Positions 46,383-53,789 of a stretch of 64,000 bases of DNA are shown here, piece by piece. A program made the translations under genes and the position numbers. The stretch is taken from NCBI RefSeq assembly GCF_937912035.1, contig NZ_CALDPF010000031.1:470142-534141 (forward strand), written 5' to 3'. The notes under the pieces are model-generated. The model searched no databases. It was given only the letters and a program-made list of their open reading frames with translations, and was not told the DNA's origin. Source of the stretch: an uncultured Bacteroides sp. Lineage in GTDB: Bacteria; Bacteroidota; Bacteroidia; Bacteroidales; Bacteroidaceae. The stretch's first letter is position 1. Each line of letters starts with the position of its first letter.

Positions 46383-48152
46383 ATGATTGCCATATTAACA
46401 GACAAGCCAAGTGTAGGAAAAGAAATCGGAAGAATCATCGGTGCAACCAGAGTAAGAAACGGATATGTGGAAGGAAACGGCTACATGGTTACGTGGACTT
46501 TCGGGAACATGCTGTCACTGGCCATGCCGAAGGACTACGGAACTCAAAAATTGGAACGGAATGATTTTCCTTTCATCCCGTCCGAATTTGAACTGATGGT
46601 ACGTCATACACGCACCGAGAACGGATGGATACCGGAGATTGATGCCGTGCTCCAGCTTAAAGTAATCGAGAGGGTGTTTCAGGCATGTGACACCATCATT
46701 GCGGCTACCGATGCCAGCCGTGACGGGGAAATGACATTCCGCTATGTCTATCAATACCTGAACTGTACACAGCCTTGCTTCCGTCTGTGGATTTCCTCTC
46801 TTACTGACGAGTCTGTACGTCAAGGCATGGAAAATCTAAAACCGGACAGTTGTTACGACAGCCTGTTCCTTGCTGCCGACAGCCGCAACAAGGCGGACTG
46901 GATTCTCGGAATCAACGCCAGCTATGCCATGTGTAAGGCGACGGGACTCGGCAACAATTCCCTCGGACGGGTGCAGACACCGGTACTGGCTGCCATCAGC
47001 AGACGCTACCGTGAAAGGGAGAACCATATTTCATCGGACAGCTGGCCCATCTACATCAGCCTGCAAAAGGACGGCATCCTTTTCAAGATGCGCCGCACAC
47101 AGGATCTTCCCGACAAAGAATCCGCTACAATGTTTTTCCAGGACTGCAAGCTGTCACATCAGGCACAGATTACAGGTATCAGCCACAGCGTTAAGGAAAT
47201 ACTTCCACCGGATCTGCTTGACCTGACACAACTTCAGAAGGAAGCGAACATCCGCTATGGTTATACCGCATCAGAGGTGTATGACATCGCACAGTCCCTT
47301 TATGAAAAGAAACTGATTTCCTATCCAAGGACTTCCAGCCGTTATCTGACGGAGGATGTGTTTGACTCGCTTCCACCAATCATGGCGCGTCTGCTATCAT
47401 GGGAGCTGTTCCCTGCAGCTAAAGGAACTGGAGGTATTGACATATCCAATTTGTCCCGCCAAGTAATAAGCGCAGAAAAAGCCAATGTACATCATGCCAT
47501 CATCATTACAGGTATCCGTCCCGGAAATCTGTCCGAAAAGGAAATGCAGGTTTACAGACTTGTAGCCGGAAGGATGCTTGAAACATTCATGGCTCCATGC
47601 CGCATAGAAACGACAAATGTTGAAGCGGTTTGTGCCGCACAGCATTTCAAGGCCGAACAAATAAGAATTATTGAAACTGGCTGGCATGATGTGTTCATGC
47701 GTTCCGACATGATCCCGACATCGGGATATTCCGTAAATGAACTCCCCGAAGTGGAGAAAGGTGATAGCCTGAATGTATGCGGATGCAACATGGTACACAA
47801 AAAAGAGCTGCCGGTAGATCCGTTCACGGATGCAGAACTGGTGGAATACATGGAGCTGAACGGACTGGGCACGGTATCCTCACGTACCAATATCATCCGT
47901 ACACTGGTTAACCGTAAGTATATCCGTTATTCAGGGAAATATATTGTTCCGACCCCGAAAGGTATGTTCACCTACGAAACCATCCGTGGAAAGAGAATTG
48001 CGGATACTTCACTCACCGCAGACTGGGAAAAACAGCTGACCGGACTTGAAAGCGGAATGATAACCGGACAGGACTTCCTGAACAGGATCAGGACTCTCAC
48101 CAAGGAAATGACTGATGACATTTTCAATACCTATTCCACAAAAGAAGAATAA
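46383..48152 (+). CDS. topB: Type IA DNA topoisomerase III
   Basis: 589 residues. Single-strand passage enzyme that resolves DNA links during element replication or transfer; a TopB-like protein is also the Exc factor of CTnDOT. Toprim domain at the N-terminus (ILTDKPSVGKEIG with the catalytic-region start; AATDASRDGEM at about 112-121). Archaeal/bacterial TopIII core at about 150-540 with active-site Tyr314 in LISYPRTSSRYL, and LGRVQTPVL before it. In the Toprim acidic motif the usual REGE reads RDGE, a conservative change. No zinc-finger tail, as usual for this mobile group. Followed by a terminator. Confidence 0.92.
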   Translation: MIAILTDKPSVGKEIGRIIGATRVRNGYVEGNGYMVTWTFGNMLSLAMPKDYGTQKLERNDFPFIPSEFELMVRHTRTENGWIPEIDAVLQLKVIERVFQACDTIIAATDASRDGEMTFRYVYQYLNCTQPCFRLWISSLTDESVRQGMENLKPDSCYDSLFLAADSRNKADWILGINASYAMCKATGLGNNSLGRVQTPVLAAISRRYRERENHISSDSWPIYISLQKDGILFKMRRTQDLPDKESATMFFQDCKLSHQAQITGISHSVKEILPPDLLDLTQLQKEANIRYGYTASEVYDIAQSLYEKKLISYPRTSSRYLTEDVFDSLPPIMARLLSWELFPAAKGTGGIDISNLSRQVISAEKANVHHAIIITGIRPGNLSEKEMQVYRLVAGRMLETFMAPCRIETTNVEAVCAAQHFKAEQIRIIETGWHDVFMRSDMIPTSGYSVNELPEVEKGDSLNVCGCNMVHKKELPVDPFTDAELVEYMELNGLGTVSSRTNIIRTLVNRKYIRYSGKYIVPTPKGMFTYETIRGKRIADTSLTADWEKQLTGLESGMITGQDFLNRIRTLTKEMTDDIFNTYSTKEE

Positions 48153-48177
48153 CATCTATACCTAAGCAACCAGGAGA

Positions 48178-48206
48178 ATGCAGGCCGGAAGGTCTGCATT
48201 TTTTTG
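48178..48206 (+). terminator. Rho-independent terminator after topB
   Basis: ATGCAGGCC-ggaa-GGTCTGCAT (one G-T pair in the stem) followed by seven T. It lies 26 bp after the topoisomerase stop. Confidence 0.85.
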
Positions 48207-48253
48207 TAACCGTACAGAAAAGAATCTGTTTTTCCGCTTTTAAGCGGCAAAGG

Positions 48254-48377
48254 TCTTGGATTGCCTACCTTTTGCCGCAAGGCTGCCCTCAAGGGCTTGG
48301 CTGGACAGGAAAAAATCATCCTCGCTACGCTCCGGTATTTTTTCCTGCCAGGCCTTGCGCAAAAAGGCAATCCAAGA
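48254..48377. repeat. 124-bp nested inverted repeat, possible structured RNA
   Basis: TCTTGGATTGCC (48254-48265) pairs perfectly with GGCAATCCAAGA (48366-48377). Inside, CTTTT and CGCAAGGC pair with GCCTTGCG and AAAAAG, and GGAAAAAAT pairs with ATTTTTTCC around the centre. The short palindrome CCGCTTTTAAGCGG precedes it and the hairpin ATCGGG/CCCGAT (48395-48415) follows. It lies between the topB terminator and a small membrane-protein gene. No open frame explains it. Confidence 0.65.
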
Positions 48378-48444
48378 GGCCGGAGGCCTATAAAATCGGG
48401 AAAACACATCCCGATGGGATTATTCATTCATAAAATTAAGGATT

Positions 48445-48660
48445 ATGAAACTACAGATTATCGAAAGTATCAGCAAGCATGCGGTAACCCTGGTACTGGT
48501 TATCGGAATACTTATGCTGACAGACAAAGGTATCATGCCTACCGGTATTATTGCAATGCTCCTGCTCACCGGAGGAATCATAGGATTTCTTTTCAGAGCT
48601 CTTCTACTGATTGTCAGGATAGCATTTATCTTTTTCATTGTCGGACTCCTGTTTTTCTAA
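48445..48660 (+). CDS. Small two-helix membrane protein
   Basis: 71 residues, nearly all hydrophobic: helices at about 14-30 and 34-70 with only a few charges (MKLQIIESISKH at the start). An AAGG precedes the ATG by a few bases. Start of the gene string that leads into the PRTRC cassette. Family not recognised; function unknown. Confidence 0.6.
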   Translation: MKLQIIESISKHAVTLVLVIGILMLTDKGIMPTGIIAMLLLTGGIIGFLFRALLLIVRIAFIFFIVGLLFF

Positions 48661-48678
48661 CCAATAAAACCAACAGAT

Positions 48679-48888
48679 ATGAAAACAAGTACATGTATAT
48701 CTTCTGCTCCTGTCATGCCGGCTGTATGGCCACAGAGTGAACATATCAGACCGGTCAAAAGACGTCTGCCCAATACAGTTGATGAGCCTAAAAACATCGG
48801 CTACTATCTGGAATCGCTACGTGATATTTCCAGCAATCCGGACAGAGAGAATGTCCTGAAAGAATTCTTCAAGGAAACTTATGTATAA
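48679..48888 (+). CDS. Small hypothetical protein of the PRTRC string
   Basis: 69 residues, hydrophilic C-terminal half (NIGYYLESLRDISSNPDRENVLKEFFKETYV), which looks helical. No recognised domain. It is 18 bp after the small membrane protein and 18 bp before PRTRC protein E, and codon use fits its neighbours. Confidence 0.55.
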   Translation: MKTSTCISSAPVMPAVWPQSEHIRPVKRRLPNTVDEPKNIGYYLESLRDISSNPDRENVLKEFFKETYV

Positions 48889-48906
48889 CCATAAAATTTT
48901 TCAATT

Positions 48907-49947
48907 ATGTTTTTTCAATCAATTTATCAGATGATTACAGCAGGTACGGATCTGAATATCAATATCCGTAAAGTGGACAACAGCCTGAGCGTAGCAGTCA
49001 TACCAAGGCGGAACAGCCTGAAAGAGGATACACGGCAGAACATGGTGCCGCTGGTCGTAAACGGAACACCGGCAGAACTGGATATGGGCTTCCTGCAGAC
49101 GATACTACAACCGATACAGAAGGTACAGGGACTGCTTGTCAATGCGGAAAATTTCGAGAAACAGGCAGAAAAGGCAACGGCACAGGCCAAATCATCCAAG
49201 GCTCCAACAGTACCGACCGAATCAAAGGAAGCCAGGGAAAAACGGGAAAAGATGGAAAAGCTCCTCAAGAAGGCTGATGATGCAACTGCCGCAAAAAGGT
49301 TCTCCGAAGCAATGACATGGCTGAAACAGGCACGGGTACTGGCTCCTTCAGAAAAACAGAAGGAGATTGACGAAAAGATGCAGGAAGTACAGAAACAGGC
49401 CAGTGCAGAAAGTCTGTTCGGTATGGCAGAGGAACCGGCACCGGTAATTCCACAACCACAAGGCAGCATAAACGGTCAGCCACAGCCCGGTATGCAAACA
49501 AGCATATTCCCGGAGCAGCAGACCCATATTATGAATCCTGAACCTGTCATGCAGCCTGCTCCACAACAGATTCCACAGGGAATGCCTCAACCGGTATATG
49601 GAACGAACGGAGCATATATCCAACCTGCTCCAAACCGCCCCGTAATGCAAGGAACAGGTATGCCACAAGGAGCTACAATGCAGCCCTATCCGCAGCAGCC
49701 GGCTTACCAGCCTGAGGCGGCTCCTTATCCACCACAACAGGTACGGCAGCCGACAAACGGCCATATACAGAACGGAAACGGACGGGAATACCAGACTGCA
49801 CCGACAGCCCATGATACATTCTGCTTCGATCCGGAAGACGAGAATGACAGGGAACTTCTAAGAGAGGACCCGTATGCGGAATATCCGGATTTTCCGGCTG
49901 AGTACCGTATGAAGGACGAGGCACAGGTAGAAATGGTATACTGCTGA
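48907..49947 (+). CDS. PRTRC system protein E
   Basis: 346 residues. The N-terminal PRTRC-E domain (about 1-75, FFQSIYQMITAGTDLNINIRK, VPLVVNGTPAELD) is followed by a coiled coil (about 85-165, Lys/Glu/Ala-rich) and a Pro/Gln-rich tail to about 300. PRTRC (ParB-related, ThiF-related cassette) genes are found on plasmids and conjugative elements; the biochemical role is unresolved, possibly maintenance or a ubiquitin-like modification given the ThiF member. First recognised gene of the cassette, followed by protein C. Confidence 0.85.
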   Translation: MFFQSIYQMITAGTDLNINIRKVDNSLSVAVIPRRNSLKEDTRQNMVPLVVNGTPAELDMGFLQTILQPIQKVQGLLVNAENFEKQAEKATAQAKSSKAPTVPTESKEAREKREKMEKLLKKADDATAAKRFSEAMTWLKQARVLAPSEKQKEIDEKMQEVQKQASAESLFGMAEEPAPVIPQPQGSINGQPQPGMQTSIFPEQQTHIMNPEPVMQPAPQQIPQGMPQPVYGTNGAYIQPAPNRPVMQGTGMPQGATMQPYPQQPAYQPEAAPYPPQQVRQPTNGHIQNGNGREYQTAPTAHDTFCFDPEDENDRELLREDPYAEYPDFPAEYRMKDEAQVEMVYC

Positions 49948-49992
49948 TATATAAAAATAAATGATTTGTAAAACCAATAACCAATAAACAAT

Positions 49993-50214
49993 ATGGCACT
50001 GGAAATTAAAGGAATGAAAAGAGTATTCAAGATGAAGAAGAACAGTCAGGAAATCGTACTGGACGATCCGAACGTAAACATGTCTCCGGCTGAAGTGATG
50101 GACTTCTATTCCATGAATTATCCGGAACTGACCACCGCGACCGTACACGGGCCTGAGATCGAAGACGACCGGGCGGTATATGAATTCAAGACCACTATCG
50201 GAGTAAAAGGGTAA
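49993..50214 (+). CDS. PRTRC system protein C
   Basis: 73 residues. MALEIKGMKRVFKM at the start, MSPAEVMDFYSMNYPELTTATVHGPEI in the middle and a final YEFKTTIGVKG are the standard pattern of this short family, probably with a ubiquitin-like beta-grasp fold (inference). It lies between protein E and the small ORF that opens the next gene. Confidence 0.88.
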   Translation: MALEIKGMKRVFKMKKNSQEIVLDDPNVNMSPAEVMDFYSMNYPELTTATVHGPEIEDDRAVYEFKTTIGVKG

Positions 50215-50218
50215 GAAC

Positions 50219-50392
50219 ATGAAAAAAGGACAACGTAAAGACAAGAAACCATGTACACAACTTACGGAACGGGCTTTGGGAAATTTAGCCAGACTTATCA
50301 TATCGGAACTCGAAAATACGGACATAAGCCGGGGCATCAGGAACAGAAAGAAAAGAAAACTCCCTCCAGCAGAAAGCCTCATGGTTTTCTGA
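50219..50392 (+). CDS. Possible 57-residue basic protein overlapping PRTRC protein F start
   Basis: An ATG 4 bases after the PRTRC-C stop opens a 57-codon frame (MKKGQRKDKKPCTQ, ending PPAESLMVF) that overlaps the first 47 codons of the next gene in another frame. The spacing and the AAAGGGTAAG before the ATG make it a more natural translation start than the Met at 50251. Its product is Lys/Arg-rich with an amphipathic helix (LTERALGNLARLIISELEN). Real overlapping gene or the true beginning of a shifted protein; not settled. Confidence 0.4.
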   Translation: MKKGQRKDKKPCTQLTERALGNLARLIISELENTDISRGIRNRKKRKLPPAESLMVF

Positions 50393-51360
50393 ACACGAGA
50401 ATACCTTCCATCGCTCCCGACCTGTATGTGGAGAATGACAGGGATGTAACGGTAAATGTCACCACCAAAGAGAATCTTGATTTCCTGTACCGTTCAGCCA
50501 TGAAGTATGCGCAGCTCCTGGATGTGGAGCTGCCATACCATCCTACAGGCAGGACTTCCATAAGAGAAAAAATATGCCTGCTATATAATGCGCTGGACTC
50601 CATAGTATCTCATCATGTAAATCTGGAACTTGTCGGTGACAGGCTCCAGTTCTGTATCTACCATTTTCATGAATGGCCTGATTACACCCTGTTTCTGATA
50701 CCGATAGATTTTACGGAAAGACTGAAAGGTGAAATCAAAAGGATCGCACTGGAGTTCATCAGACGGTTCATCAAGTATCACAGGATGATGGATATAACCG
50801 ATACCCCTTATTTTGAGATGTCGGAAGTCTGTATCGATTATGTGGACTTTGAACAGCTCGATGAGGAAGAGAAAAAGGATTTGTACAGAAAGGAAAAGCT
50901 TTTCAGGTCATATGAGAAAGGGAGAATCCACAGGAAACTGTGCCGGATGCACTCCAGGGCTTTCTGTAGGAATCTGGAAGAACATATCCGCAACTGTAAT
51001 CCTTCCAGCGACAAAGAAAGAAGACTTATGGAACTGATTACCGAAGGGCTGTCCCTAATTGCAAAGGACAGTCCTCATATCTTAAATTATGACTATGATT
51101 TTGCAAGTGAAAAGGAAAGGGATTTCGAACCGCCACCGCTCGAATATCAGATTCTGCTTACATATTCCATTACAGATACGGTTACCAAAGACATGGAAAG
51201 CTGTTTCAGTACTGACTGTCAGGAGACATATAACCAGACTCCCGTATCCTTTATCTTCATCACACCGGAAACAGAGGAGCTTTTCAAGCCGGACAGCTAC
51301 CCGGAACGTTTCTCCAGATGGTTTGAGAAATTTGTAGAACATGTTACCTATAATTTATAA
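50251..51360 (+). CDS. PRTRC system protein F-like
   Basis: 369 residues from the first in-frame Met. By position between C and B, and by the body of the protein (about 60-369, with FLNTRIPSIAPDLYVEND, YHPTGRTSIREKICLLYN, LEFIRRFIKYHRMMD), I take it as PRTRC protein F, but this is the least certain family call of the cassette. The first 47 residues overlap a different frame that looks better translated, and they are Gly/Lys/His-rich with little structure, so the true start is uncertain. Function unknown. Confidence 0.65.
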   Translation: MYTTYGTGFGKFSQTYHIGTRKYGHKPGHQEQKEKKTPSSRKPHGFLNTRIPSIAPDLYVENDRDVTVNVTTKENLDFLYRSAMKYAQLLDVELPYHPTGRTSIREKICLLYNALDSIVSHHVNLELVGDRLQFCIYHFHEWPDYTLFLIPIDFTERLKGEIKRIALEFIRRFIKYHRMMDITDTPYFEMSEVCIDYVDFEQLDEEEKKDLYRKEKLFRSYEKGRIHRKLCRMHSRAFCRNLEEHIRNCNPSSDKERRLMELITEGLSLIAKDSPHILNYDYDFASEKERDFEPPPLEYQILLTYSITDTVTKDMESCFSTDCQETYNQTPVSFIFITPETEELFKPDSYPERFSRWFEKFVEHVTYNL

Positions 51361-51365
51361 ACATA

Positions 51366-52067
51366 ATGAATGAACTGACAAAAAACATACAGAAAATGAT
51401 GGTACCGAAGGCGGCTATCATAGCCTACAAATATGAAGACAGAAGAAATTTTGATACCAGGTACTTCATAGAATTGCGTCCCATCGGAAAAAACGGACAG
51501 ATGGGGGCAGGTATCCCCGTCACATACGAATTCATGAATACCCTGCTGGAATCCTATACGGAGGAAATGAGCGGAATACCGGCAGGCAGAATCCCCGAAA
51601 ACATGCTGGCCTGCAATCCGAGAAAAGGACAAGAAGAATATATCTGGTACAATCCGCCCGGAAAGAGACAGATGTTCTTTCACAAGGATCTCAATATACA
51701 GGACGGCATGTTCAATCTGCCGGGAATTGTCTACCATGTAAGAAACGGAAGCATGGACGTATTTGCCTTCAAGGGGAAACGTCCGGTGGAGACGACTCCG
51801 CTGTTCCGTGCCCCGTTCTTCAACGTGACCGGATCAAGTGTCTGCCTTGGCAGCAGTTCTCTGGAAAAGCAACAGAACCCGACTTTCCTTTCCCTGCTGG
51901 AATACTGAGAAAAACGGTTCTGGCTGACTGAATTCTCCCATCTTGGAGGAAATGTCAATCCTACCGTTTCAAATCTTGTCATCGTCACCGAGAACATAAG
52001 AAACAATCCGTTCGATATGAACGAACTCAAGCCCATGAATAAAAAACTTAAAGACATACTTCCATGA
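51366..52067 (+). pseudogene. PRTRC system protein B, interrupted by an in-frame TGA
   Basis: The frame from 51366 stops at TGA 51906-51908 (180 codons, ending SLLEY). The same frame continues without a shift through 52 more codons (EKRFWLTEFSHLGGN, then NPFDMNELKPMNKKLKDILP) to a TGA at 52065-52067 that overlaps the next ATG as ATGA. The continuation is the family's conserved end, and Trp (TGG) is expected where the TGA stands. So the gene most likely carries a single nonsense change and makes a truncated protein, unless read through. The upper part has the PRTRC-B features (NIQDGMFNLPGIVYHVRNGSMDVFAF). Confidence 0.8.
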
Positions 52068-52846
52068 AAAAGATACATTTTACCGACCGCTACCTGCTCA
52101 ATCCGCGTCATCCGGTAACGGTGTTTGTCATCGGAGCCGGAGGTACCGGCTCACAAGTGATAACCAATCTGGCACGTATGAGCATGGCACTTCAGGCATT
52201 GGGGCATCCCGGACTACATGTCACCGTATTCGATCCCGACACAGTAAGCCAGGCCAATATAGGACGCCAGCTTTTCAGTGAGACGGAACTTGGACTGAAC
52301 AAGGCAGTATCACTTGTCACACGTATCAACCGTTTCTTCGGATACGCATGGACTGCCGAACCGCAATGCTTCCCCACCAGGAACTTTTCTGACAATAGCA
52401 CAGCCAATATCATCATAACTTGTACGGATAATATACGTTCACGTCTTACGCTTTGGAAGTTCCTGAAGAAAGTCCGCAAAGAAAACTTCAGTGACCATTC
52501 GGCTCCCATATACTGGATGGATTTCGGGAACAGCCAGACAAAAGGACAGGTCATTATCGGGACGGTACGTGAGAAAGTTCTCCAACCTTCTTCACAGGAA
52601 TATATTCCCATGCCTAAAATGAATGTCATCACTGAGGAAGTGGACTATGCAAAAATCAAGGAAAAGGAATCGGGGCCGAGCTGTTCACTGGCAGAAGCCC
52701 TGGAAAAACAGGATCTGTTCATTAACTCCACACTGGCACATATCGGATGTGATCTGCTCTGGAAAATGTTCAAGGAAGGAAAGACACTGTATCGCGGTGT
52801 CTATGTCAATCTGGATACATTGAAAATGACCGCAATCCCGGTATAA
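52064..52846 (+). CDS. PRTRC system ThiF-family protein
   Basis: 260 residues. E1-like ThiF/MoeB fold: nucleotide motif VFVIGAGGTGSQVITNLARM at about 20-40, VTVFDPDTVSQANIGRQLF with the Asp and Arg that bind ATP in this family, NKAVSLVTRIN, and IIITCTDNIRSRLTLW. No obvious CxxC zinc pairs. Such enzymes adenylate the C-terminus of ubiquitin-like proteins; protein C or another cassette member could be the target (inference). ATGA overlap with the interrupted PRTRC-B gene. Last gene of the cassette; the JAB-domain and ParB members are not present in this window. Confidence 0.88.
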   Translation: MKKIHFTDRYLLNPRHPVTVFVIGAGGTGSQVITNLARMSMALQALGHPGLHVTVFDPDTVSQANIGRQLFSETELGLNKAVSLVTRINRFFGYAWTAEPQCFPTRNFSDNSTANIIITCTDNIRSRLTLWKFLKKVRKENFSDHSAPIYWMDFGNSQTKGQVIIGTVREKVLQPSSQEYIPMPKMNVITEEVDYAKIKEKESGPSCSLAEALEKQDLFINSTLAHIGCDLLWKMFKEGKTLYRGVYVNLDTLKMTAIPV

Positions 52847-52851
52847 TGCAT

Positions 52852-52894
52852 AAGTGACCGTATGTATCATCTTTCCATCAGAATACGGTCACTT
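52852..52894. terminator. Hairpin after the PRTRC cassette
   Basis: AAGTGACCGTAT (52852-52863) and ATACGGTCACTT (52883-52894) form a perfect 12-bp stem. It lies between the convergent ThiF and HTH genes. No T-tract follows, and its loop region repeats the GTATCATCT...TTTCCAT block seen at 46321-46341. Confidence 0.6.
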
Positions 52895-52904
52895 AGTCTA
52901 TTTG

Positions 52905-53210
52905 CTATTTATTATTTACTACGTTCTTACCACGCTGAAGCAGGAAACTCTGTATCTCTGAGGCAAGATAGAATGATTTTCCATTCTTTTCCACCGAGTA
53001 ATATTTAATCTTGCCCTCTTGCCGATAACGTGCCAAAGTTCTTTGTGACACACCAAGGAGTTCTGCCAAATCCACATTATCAAGCAGTCTGTCTCCGTTC
53101 ATACATTCTTTCAAACGGTTCATCTGGTCCAGTTTCTTTTCAATGCGGGCAAATCCCTCTACCATGGTTCCTATAAGTCTTTCGAGTATCTCATTATCTA
53201 TATATGACAT
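52905..53210 (-). CDS. Helix-turn-helix protein, excisionase/MerR-like
   Basis: I start it at 53210 (MSYIDNEILERLIGTM), giving 101 residues; a longer frame begins at 53258. A helical N-terminal part is followed by a MerR/excisionase-type winged helix (LLDNVDLAELLGVSQRTLARYRQEGKIKYYSVEKNGKSFYLASEIQSFL). Such genes are frequent in Bacteroidales mobile elements as regulators or recombination directionality factors. Convergent with the PRTRC cassette. The palindrome GAGTATATACTC (53264-53275) upstream may be its own operator. Confidence 0.8.
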   Translation of the reverse strand: MSYIDNEILERLIGTMVEGFARIEKKLDQMNRLKECMNGDRLLDNVDLAELLGVSQRTLARYRQEGKIKYYSVEKNGKSFYLASEIQSFLLQRGKNVVNNK

Positions 53211-53789
53211 AATTCCAATGTTATTAAGTGAATAAATCGATACTCCCGTTGTGCGCACTCTAAGAGTATATACTCATAATAGTGAGAATAACATGCCAAA
53301 CAGATAAAGAAAATAAAAACATTTTGTATACTCCTGTTAATCAGACATATAAATTAGCATCTTGATTTTCTGCTGTAAACGGAAAGTGTAAACCATTTAA
53401 AGCATGGCTATTACCAAGTTTACATTTCTATAACAACTACTTATCATAACTATAGAACTGACCTTTCTATTCTAAAGGCGAGAATAAATATGAGAATTAT
53501 TTCACAGTACATAATTAAAAACAAATATATCCTAATAAATATATAGTTGACATTTATAAAGAAAAATACTGTTACATATAAATCCAACTAAATAGATTAT
53601 TATAAAACATATTTCCTTATCGCTAAACAAATTTCTTTTAAAATCATCGTTTACATAATAAATATACGTAATTTTAAGGCTCAGAATTATAGTTAAGGCA
53701 ACAAAAGAGCATCATGGATTAAAAACCAAATTGCTATACGCCTAATAATCAGTTAGAATAATTAGTCATTATTAATTTTTCATTGTTTT
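53211..53789. other. 579-bp intergenic region before the defence cargo
   Basis: AT-rich, with a sharp fall in GC relative to the PRTRC cassette. It holds the 12-bp palindrome GAGTATATACTC (53264-53275) near the HTH gene and no reading frame of note. I could not find a good -33/-7 pair for the plus-strand RdrA gene at 53790. Confidence 0.5.

Noticed and set aside
51906..51908. Selenocysteine or other recoding at the TGA in PRTRC-B
   Set aside because: Trp is the expected residue, no convincing stem-loop follows directly, and this family is not known to contain selenocysteine; a nonsense change is simpler.
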